Shown in pieces: positions 56,485-64,000 of a stretch of 64,000 bases of DNA. Position numbers and translations under genes: made by a program. The stretch's first letter is position 1; the number at the start of each line of letters is the position of its first letter. The notes under the pieces were generated by a model, which worked only from the letters and a program-made list of their open reading frames with translations, was not told the DNA's origin and did no database searches. This DNA is from Ectobius pallidus (taxonomy: Eukaryota; Arthropoda; Insecta; Blattodea; Ectobiidae): NCBI GenBank assembly GCA_964059195.1, contig CAXKWD010000007.1, positions 152,417,269 through 152,481,268 on the forward strand. Reading direction: 5' to 3'.

Positions 56485-56596
56485 ATGATAACATATTGTT
56501 TACAGTGTTCATATACGTCTTTGGAAGTTGCAATACAGTTAGCTATGACAAATAACCCTATTCCTTCACAAACGCTTATCAAACTAGGCCGTTAAA

Positions 56597-56790
56597 CCGA
56601 GCGGGGTGGCCGAGATGGTAATGTCTTGGACTCGCATTATGGAGGTCCATGGTTCCTATCCCATAGTCGGCCAATTTGATATGGTTTTTATTTTAATTTT
56701 ATGTGAGTGTGCGATTGTCAAGATATCACAGATCTGTATTGTTCTGCTGATGCTGGACGATTTTAATCTGATTTTTAAAAAACTTTACCT
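56597..56790 (+). repeat. tRNA-derived SINE, copy 2
   Basis: A box ggtggccgagatggta, B-box-like ggttcctatccca, spacing about 35 bp as in tRNA genes. The body then becomes T-rich (gatatggtttttattttaat). Inserted in R1. Same head as 23991-24170. Confidence 0.7.
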
Positions 56791-58527
56791 TTGTTCTTCC
56801 GTAAGTCCTGTTTAATAAATCAATCTGGAGCTTAACTGAGAAATCAATTTTTAAAAAAACTTATTTTCTGCATATTATAGTTGTAATTATAACTGATTAA
56901 ACAAAAGCATTCTGGCACTTTGTTACATCAGTTTACCTAATTTTTATTTATACAGAAAAATACTGTATTCCAAATGTTCCACTGGGTGCGGGGTTCCACT
57001 GTCATTTTGGTATGTAAGGATGAGCCTGAAGCGACCAGTGTAAATATCAATTAGTGACAGTTGGGTTGGAAATCGCGAGGGGCAAGGACTCGCGTAATTG
57101 TACCGACGGTGACAGCGGTTGTGTAATTGCATTTCCATATTAAATCTCCACCACCAATACTCCCATGTTTACACACCTCGGCTAAACCAGAACATTCCAT
57201 CAATTAACCGACCTTTCATTTAATATCATCTTCATTCCTACGTGCTTAAAATCAATGAGTACCAGTTCCTGTGTATAATTGTTACATTTACGAAGGTTGT
57301 CCAGAAAGTAAAGAACGGTTTGGCATCTAATATATAAAATCGAAAGTGTGTATGTATGTATGTATGTATGTAATGTATATGTATGTATGTATGTAATGAA
57401 TATGTATGTATGTATGTAATGAATATGTATGTATGTATGTATGTATGTTCCCTATACAAATCTACATTTCTTTACCAATTTACATGACATTGTTCACACA
57501 TACCCAGTTAAGCCCGGGAATGAACGCGGTCAACATTAAAATTCAAACAAACTACTCCTTCACTTGAAAATTATATAATTTCTGAGAATATTATACTAAA
57601 AAAAATGAAATTCAATTCAGTTATCATGACAACATTGTATTGTTTACAGTGTTCACATAGAACTTTGGGCCTAATAATACTGGGCTATAAAAAATTCTGA
57701 TGCTATCGATGTATTACATTTGTGGAAATAATTGATTAAAAATGAAATCCACGAAAATAATGCACATTGTGATACAGTCACATAACTTTCTCTTCCCTGG
57801 GCATGAAGAATATAATTTTCTCGCTTCACATTTTGATGTAGAATAAGAGGTCGTATTGCAGGGACAGCTTGAAGTGGTGCAAACGAGTATGCTATAAAGA
57901 GGTCTGTAAAAAATCATAAGCATCTAAAAGAATATCTAAAAGACTAATAAAATGTTCCGTCAAGACAATACAATCTTATGTAACCGGAATTTCTGTTTCT
58001 TCTTATTTCAGTCCCTCCCAGGCATGGTGTGTAGAAGCAAAGCTATAGGCCTATCTAGCGTTATCTGAGGGAATATATTATATAAGGACCTAGAGTTTCA
58101 AAATCGAAAGTCCTCCATAAGTTAATTTCAAATTACAAAATACAAAGCCCGGGCGACGCAGGCCCGATGAGAGGGAGGGGCCTCAAAAGGGGGCCCGGCC
58201 GACTAGGTTTTATTTTTTACTTTCTAAATTTACCCTAAAATAAAATTGATTGTACGTAAATAAACAGTTTAAGTTATGTTTTATGTGTTTATTTTGTCTG
58301 CATTATCCTGTCGTATAACGGTGACACGGAATTAATCAGTTAATCTGAAACGGATTATTCTTGAAGAAAAATTGCTATTTTTTAAAAAGGAGAAGCAGAA
58401 ATCCTTTTGGACTCAACAGTAGGCCTCACTAATGTTTGGCATTTAAAATAATGATTTTCAAAAAATTAAACGGCTACATACAGATAAAATTGTTCCTAAT
58501 TAGAACGTTTTAATGTATTTTTCCGTT

Positions 58528-58692
58528 TTGTGCCCGATTTGGTCCAAAATCAATAGGCTTCGTCCTATGGGCGTTATAAACGGTTACCAAGTTTTATGAA
58601 AATCCGATAAAGCGTATTTGAGTTATCGCGCTTACAGACACACGGACAGACAGACAGTCAGACAGTACCGGTTCCATTCTGGCACTTAATAA
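58528..58692 (-). repeat. R1-family 5' fragment
   Basis: Minus-strand 5' part of R1 ('gatttggtccaaaatcaata ... ttctggcacttaataa') lying inside the nested hAT element. Confidence 0.75.
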
Positions 58693-58702
58693 TGATGTAA
58701 TA

Positions 58703-59555
58703 TCTCTACATATATAAAAGGCTTTGTCCTGACTGACTGAATGAATGACTGACTGACTGACTGACTGACAGGAATCAACGTACAGCCTAAACTATAACAG
58801 GTAGAGACTTGGAATTTTGACAGTACGTTCGTTTCATAATGTAGGTGCTCACTAAGAAAGGATTTTGAAAAATTCTGATTTTAACTGCCAAAAATTAAAT
58901 GTTTTTGAAAATACTTAACCCCTTTTTACACAGAATTATCCAAACAAATTCACAGAACATATTGTTGCCAGTTGTATCAGGTGGGTTTGGATTAAATGAA
59001 ATGGATGTTTGACAAATTAGAGAAGGTATCATTATAATTCATATTATCTGTATTAATAAAAATAATTGTCCTCGATGTCCAGCGAAATCTACTGAACGCA
59101 GAGATCTGAAATTTTAAACATAGGTGGGCTGAAGGGTCGGAAAATGCACCTCCAAGCCGGAATTTTAATTTTAGTTTTCGTTCGTGAGTTATGAGTGAAA
59201 AACGGGAAAAAACGTGCGTTTTGTGCGTTTTCAAAACATAAGTTTTCAGTTATACATTTCAATGTCAAATCAATTACAGTTGGCTTTGGCTATTTTTGCC
59301 ATATCTTGAAAATAAAACTTTTGCGATCGCTTGAATGTTGTAAGCCCTAATATGGTCAAACATAGTTTTATTTGGTCGAAACTCACTATACAGGGGTTTT
59401 CTGGACCAAGGAACTCTAATCTGAGGTAGCTTTTACCAGGCGATGCTATCTAATCGTGGTATGTAGTCCACGTGATTTAGGTGTTAATAAATATGATTTT
59501 ACTATTATGCTCTTAATTTTTAATTTTTGAAATAATTATCGCGGGCACATGCTAG
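58703..59555 (+). mobile_element. Non-autonomous Helitron, family B
   Basis: 5' TCTCTACATATATAAAAGGC after A, a (GACT)n block at 58730-58770, 3' ...cgcgggcacatgCTAG before T. 853 bp. Same family as 20072-21534, but the 3' hairpin is shortened (gcgggcacat instead of gcgggcgaagccgcgggcac). No Rep/helicase. Confidence 0.85.
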
Positions 59556-59938
59556 TGATTACATAATCTTTTTGTTGCATACATTATAAAGGGCGAGTTG
59601 GGTAGTGAATTTAATATTTAACGGGGGCCCGGGAAAATTTGTACCTGGGGCCCTTGCCTTCTTTCCACGGCCCTGGGGCGACGCCGGGCCTTTTCAGCTA
59701 GTAATTATATAATAACGAAAGATATCAACATAAAACTTTATTTACCAAGGTACAGTACCTTACTCTATTTCTAAACGTATCGCTAATGCTATCAATTCAT
59801 TTATTGTAACGTGGTACCAGTTTTTCAGTGCCGATGTCAAGTGCCCCAAAAACCTGAGCCAAGATGTCACTGGAGCTTTCAGGTCTTCATCGGTTGGGAA
59901 ATCTTTTCTATCCAAAAAAATTCCCTTTAGGCAAGCCT

Positions 59939-60825
59939 ACAGGCTGAGGTAGAATTCAAAGTGCTAAATCTCATCTTATATGAGAGCTATCGAGAAACCG
60001 GTTATTGATTTGTAGAGTACTCATCAAGAGCTTTCCAACGATACCCCCTAAGACGTGGTTTCAAAAATTTCGAATTTCCATCCCCCTACCAACCACCCCC
60101 ACTCGTACCCCCAAAACCCCCGATTCGTTGGTGTCACTGTGAACTCTATAGGGAGTACTCTAATTTATTCAAACAAAGTTTCCCTCGATACTTCATAGGG
60201 GCCGAGATATAAATTTTTCAAAATTTCAACCCCCTCCTCAGACCCTCCCCTTGGGCAAATTTTCTTCATTAACGAACTTGTCCGAACTATTGGGTCTAGA
60301 AATAACATAATAAAATTTGGTTCAAATATCTTCAAAATTACGGCCGCTAGCGTGTAAATATATATATATTTACACGCTAGCGGCCGTATATATATATATA
60401 TATATATATCTAATTTTTTTTTTTGAACGGGCGGTGGTTTCGTATTTAGGGCAGGGGCGGATCCACGGGGGGGGGAATGGGGGAAATTCCCTCCCCCCCA
60501 AAATTTGTAACATTAAGCACAAATTATTCAAAATTTATTAGAACATAACCCAAATACTTAAATTAAAGCATCGACATTCATTATTTTGAAATACCTTTGT
60601 AAGAAAGTGCTGAAATGTTCATTTTGTTTTCAATTGTGAACTGGGAATAATTAATTTTTATGCGTAAAAACTTCCCTCTCTACTTTGGTTCCCCCCCCCC
60701 CAAATTTCTCTCTGGATCCGCCCCTGACTTAGGGAGGCATGAAACGTTAAGATATGAAAGAATTTTTTCGAAAGTCATGACATGGTATCGATTGCAGTAG
60801 GTAGATTTTTCTTCGAAATCTACCT
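59939..60825. mobile_element. Family-R5 element, copy 2, with nested hAT MITE
   Basis: Same termini as copy 1 at 11661-12227 (acaggctgaggtagaattca ... cttcgaaatctacct). It is inserted in the mariner transposase remnant and is itself interrupted by the hAT MITE 60452-60726. The (TA)n and the palindrome tacacgctagcggccgta around 60352-60388 look like a local inverted duplication. Confidence 0.7.
60452..60726. mobile_element. hAT-type MITE, 275 bp
   Basis: TIR caggggcggatcca at the left and caggggcggatccaga as the inverse of the right. TSD atttaggg (60444-60451) versus acttaggg (60727-60734), one mismatch. The empty site 'acttagggaggc' is seen in R5 copy 1 at 12131-12142. Poly-G/poly-C runs lie near both ends. 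Confidence 0.85.
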
Positions 60826-61216
60826 AGAAGTCCTTTAGTTTCGGAAACAAGTGAAAATCGCTGGGTGACAGGTCAGGACTGTTGCCATTTAGTAAATAAG
60901 TATGACATCGCGTCACGAGACTGCACAGTTTTGGTTGTTTCCAAACTTTTTGCGAAACCATTGAATTTTGAGGTGAACCTATACGCATGTTCAGCTAGTT
61001 CACATTTTGTACAGTGAAGCGAGGAAGTGGGTATATTGCGAAATTCCTGGATTTATACGTTTGTGGAATTTCAATACTGTAACTAGAATTTCAAAAGGAA
61101 GGTGAAAAGTTCGACTGCACTGGATATTGTTTGGAAGGAAATGGGCGCAGTTAATTTCAGGAAATCACTTCCGGGGAAAGAAGTTACGAAACCTAGTTTC
61201 TTCATGTAAACTAACC

Positions 61217-61734
61217 TTTTTAGGTACAAAAGAAATAAACTATGGGTTTAATCATTGTGTTAATTGTTTTCTTTGCAGTCCGGCATGTGTTTGCATATTG
61301 CGTGAGAAGTAGAGTTTCTTGCATTTATAGTTTAAGTTCCACTTTTGTCGATGAATGATTCGTGTTTCTGTGTGTACACCTATATGACGAAATAATTCTT
61401 AAAAAAATTGTGACAGTGGCAAATATATAATATATAGTGTACACCTATATGACGAAATAATTCTTAAAAAAATATATACAATATACAATATATACAATTT
61501 TATATATATATATATATATTATATATTTGACACTGTCACAATTTTTTTAAGAATTATTTCGTCATATAGGTGTACACACAGAAACACGAATCTTTCATCG
61601 ACAAAAGTGGAACTTAAACTATAAATGCAAGAAACTCTACTTCTCACGCAATATGCAAACACATGCCGGACTGCAAAGAAAACAATTAACACAATGATTA
61701 AACCCATAGTTTATTTCTTTTGTACCTAAAAAGG

Positions 61735-61736
<2 letters not shown>
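61217..61736. repeat. Near-perfect inverted repeat, about 215-bp arms
   Basis: The left arm (61217-61432) and right arm (61520-61736) are inverted copies with only a few mismatches (for example gatgaatgattcg versus gatgaaagattcg). The loop of about 90 bp is AT-rich and contains an extra copy of 'gtgtacacctatatgacgaa' in the left-arm sense, plus (TA)n. A transcript would fold into a long hairpin. No ORF of note. Possible foldback MITE. Confidence 0.85.
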
Positions 61737-61773
<37 letters not shown>

Positions 61774-61800
61774 TAGATAGATAGATATATAGGCCTATAT
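61732..61800. repeat. (TA)n(GATA)n microsatellite
   Basis: About 20 TA dinucleotides followed by gatagatagata. Confidence 0.9.
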
Positions 61801-61922
61801 CGGTGAAGATAGGTTGGGTGGGACCGATTTATCCCAAGGTGCGACTTATATTTGAATTTTCCCGTAGTAGTAGTAGTACTAATAATATGCAGTTTTACTG
61901 TCATTGATTATTATTATTATTG

Positions 61923-61954
<32 letters not shown>

Positions 61955-62134
61955 TCACGGTAAAAGCATTGAACATAAAGATCGAAACTGATGCTTTCCG
62001 TTCTAGATACTTGTTAGTTTTATGAAAATGTAATAAGTAAAATTTAATTGTCTCTTTAATTTAATTTTTTCTGTGCTAGCCTTTAACACTTATATGCGAG
62101 AAAGTTTGTGCAACGTATTTTTGCACCATTTATT

Positions 62135-62380
62135 TGTTATTAAGTGCCAGAATGTTACTTTACGACATTGTGTGGGGGGACGGGAAAATGTCTGTCCGTG
62201 TGTCTGTACGGGTGATAACTCAAATACGCTTTATTGAATTTTTATAAAACTTGGTATACGTATTTATAATGTCCATAGGAAGATGCCTATTGATATTGGA
62301 CGAAATCGGTTGACCGGTACCGGAGTAAAGCCCAATTTGATAGCATTTGATAAATTCTTTCTAATATATTACCATAAAGA
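62135..62380 (+). repeat. R1-family fragment
   Basis: 5' half of R1 from ttattaagtgccagaatg to 'ggagtaaagcccaattt', followed by a short 'tttgataaattctttctaat' piece from further in, so it carries an internal deletion. Confidence 0.75.
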
Positions 62381-62429
62381 CGAGAAGATAAGAGTTTCTG
62401 AACTGCATAAAAACAAGCAATTCTTTGAG

Positions 62430-62431
<2 letters not shown>

Positions 62432-62478
<47 letters not shown>
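62432..62478. repeat. (TTA)n microsatellite
   Basis: About 15 TTA units. Confidence 0.9.
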
Positions 62479-62479
<1 letters not shown>

Positions 62480-62856
62480 CTTTTATTTAATACAATGTTT
62501 CGTTTTTAAAATATTCTGTTCAGAGAAAGGAAAGTAGTAAACATTTTTATGAAAAAAAGGCCTTGTATAACTAATTAAATCGCTGCCCGCTGCTACTAAA
62601 ATATAAATTCGTCACTTAAAAAAATGCGCATAAAAGCAGAAATATAAGACTAGAATAGTTATGTTATATGCAAAATTGTGAGGATTTTTAACCTTTAGTT
62701 ATTATTATCATTAAAATAAATAAGGCATTTCACGGAAATTTTCCTCATTGATTTCAAACTAAGTGCCCACTGATGGTTTAACTTGACGATTACTTATATT
62801 CATATATAATTTTTAGCCATTTAAAGGCAATGGACATTGAACAATGTCTAGTTTAG

Positions 62857-62968
62857 GGTTGCCATACGTACGACTATAGTCGTACTCATACGACTATTTC
62901 ATAGATTTGTACGACGTACGACGCAATCATGGGTCGTACGCCTATTTGTACGACTATTTTTAACATAG
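62857..62968. mobile_element. Fragment of the 18717-19387 hAT MITE family
   Basis: Matches the left terminus (gttgccatacgtacgactat ... acgacgtacgacgcaatcat) then stops after 'cgactatttttaacatagc'. The right terminus is missing. Confidence 0.75.
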
Positions 62969-64000
62969 CGCCACAGTATAGTATAACAGTAGCGAAGCTC
63001 TAATGAAAGGAAAATGCATCCTTTTGACAGATCGTGCGACACTAGCACCCCAAGCGGCCAGCAGGATGGAACTAGCAAACAGCCATTTCCAGCATTGGAA
63101 AGATACGAATATATGGCTGTATTTCTTCTTATTTTTAAAATTACCAGAACGAGATTATTACCGGAAAGGCATACTGGTGAACTCACCAAATCATAGACTT
63201 TATGGTAATGTAAAGAAGTTGTAGTTTCAAGATCGATGACATTGTATATCTTATAAAGTATCAGACCGGTTTCCGTCCACCATATAAGCTACATCCCTAC
63301 ATCTTCAAGAATTTAATTGACCTACTACTAACATATACTGTACTTACACTGAAAATTCTGACAAATAAGAAAACTTAATAATTTCAATAAGCATGTAGTA
63401 GTACTAGTTCAGAAATTAGGGGGGAAAGTAAAGTTCTATAGGCATATAGCACGATATGCCTATGGTCAGTATCAGATGCAATAGAAAAACACTTTTGTCT
63501 TTTTCTTCATTTTGTTAAACACGATAAATTATTAAAAAGTAAAGGATTAAACACGTTATCTTTATTCTCGACAGTTTAATTTTGTTAAATTCAATTATAT
63601 AGGCCTAACATAACCTCGTGTTAAAACATTTTTAAAATTAGTAGGGTCAGGTGGGGTATTTGTAAAGAGGCCTATATATTTAGAAACCTTTGCATCGTTA
63701 GGATTTTCATTTATGATATACATATAAAAATAATTAATTGTATATAGCATTTACAAGCCATTTTCTGCTCCTAAAATTAAAAGAAATAGGAGCAAATACA
63801 CTAGTATGGATGCAAGCATGATAATCACAAATTTGCAATTTAATTTCACAAATAACTGTTTTTGCTTACCTCTCAGGATCTTTAGGGAACCTGAAGAAAG
63901 ATAAATCGGGAGAATTCCTTTGGCTGTTGGTGCAATTTATAGCACCACAAGCATTTCCATAAAATATTGTTGACATTTTACATAAGCAACAATGTAACAT
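62969..64000. other. Intronic or intergenic sequence, no gene seen
   Basis: No repeat boundary, RNA gene or coding exon recognised. Overlapping short frames at 62899-63224 lack domain features. Confidence 0.4.

Larger units (their letters stand above)
55798..56945 (+). repeat. R1-family repeat interrupted by a MITE and a SINE
   Basis: R1 pieces lie at 55798-56013, 56493-56596 and 56791-56945 (ending ggcactttgttacatcagtt). The hAT MITE 56014-56484 and the SINE 56597-56790 are the interruptions. The 5' end is decayed; the beginning is only about 60 bp from the host exon's donor site. Confidence 0.75.
58159..59675. mobile_element. hAT-type element nested in Helitron A
   Basis: Ends caggcccgatgagagg and cagggccgtggaaag (inverse of the right end), flanked by the 8-bp TSD gggcgacg (58151-58158 and 59676-59683). 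Internal 'gggggcccggccgactagg' and 'ggggcccgggaaaatttgta' are also near-terminal. It contains an R1 fragment (58528-58692) and Helitron B (58703-59555). No transposase remains. Confidence 0.85.
57326..59701 (+). mobile_element. Helitron family A, copy 3, with nested insertions
   Basis: Starts TCTAATATATAAAATCG after an A (57326) and ends ttttcagCTAG before a T (59701). Between 58159 and 59675 a hAT-type element is inserted exactly in the 3' hairpin (duplicating gggcgacg). It carries an expanded (TATG)n (57349-57448). Without insertions it would be about 0.85 kb. No Rep/helicase. Confidence 0.85.
59800..60881 (-). pseudogene. mariner-type transposase C-terminus, split by insertion
   Basis: Minus strand: SPDLSPSDFHLFPKLKDF (60829-60881) and, after removing 59939-60825, CLKGIFLDRKDFPTDEDLKA, PVTSWLRFLGHLTSALKNWY (59800-59938). 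'YSPDLxPSDxHLFxxLKxxL' contains the third catalytic Asp of mariner-family enzymes, and the following 'l..wL......fy' is the family C-terminus. N-terminal regions were not found in 60882-61200. Non-functional. Confidence 0.75.
55738..64000 (+). other. Intron 2 of the host gene (partial)
   Basis: Begins GTAAGT and runs past the window end. No acceptor plus exon pair was recognised in this stretch; most of it is mobile-element sequence. Confidence 0.45.

Overview
The window is nuclear DNA of an animal, most likely an arthropod with a large, repeat-rich genome. A cockroach or other blattodean is my best guess. Grounds: AT-rich sequence, GT-AG exons, SETMAR-type mariner transposase remnants, Jockey-clade and copia-type retrotransposons, and LINE fragments of a style common in insects. 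There are no bacterial-style operons, CRISPR arrays, rRNAs or genuine tRNAs. The species assignment is inference.

Host gene content is sparse. One protein-coding gene on the + strand is supported: a TATA-containing, CpG-rich promoter region (about 8750-8922), a first coding exon (8923-9144, 74 codons, in-frame stop just upstream of the ATG, consensus GTATGT donor), then an intron of about 46.5 kb, then a 49-nt internal exon (55689-55737) with a strong polypyrimidine tract/AG acceptor and a GTAAGT donor. The two exons join in phase 0. The gene continues beyond the window; I do not recognise the protein.

Nearly everything else is transposable-element sequence. Left part (1-8700): a hAT MITE (1395-1791), a 3.7-kb long-inverted-repeat element (1936-5644) that contains an internally deleted copia LTR element (3098-3673), a Helitron (6346-7324) and a member of an interspersed family called R1 here (7763-8290). 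Intron 1 opens with an ~85-bp tandem repeat (about 9180-10600). It then holds a 4-kb palindromic element (13766-17801) with a second Helitron in its loop, several hAT MITEs with exact 8-bp target duplications, a Helitron carrying a Tc1/mariner-type MITE (20072-21534), a TIR element carrying a LINE fragment (22150-23375), LINE 3'-end fragments, an 18-unit minisatellite (38505-39150), an internally deleted mariner (45855-46538), and a nearly complete Jockey-clade retrotransposon (47479-51444). The Jockey element has an intact 902-aa endonuclease/reverse-transcriptase ORF, a poly(A) tail and a 13-bp target duplication.

Right part (55738-64000, intron 2): a disrupted R1 copy with two nested insertions, a four-level nest (Helitron > hAT > second Helitron and R1 fragment, 57326-59701), a mariner transposase fragment split by another element that is itself split by a hAT MITE (59800-60880), and a near-perfect ~215-bp-arm inverted repeat (61217-61736). 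I found no candidate for a novel multi-gene system. The unusual content is the density, nesting order and exact boundaries of mobile elements, and the long hairpin structures.
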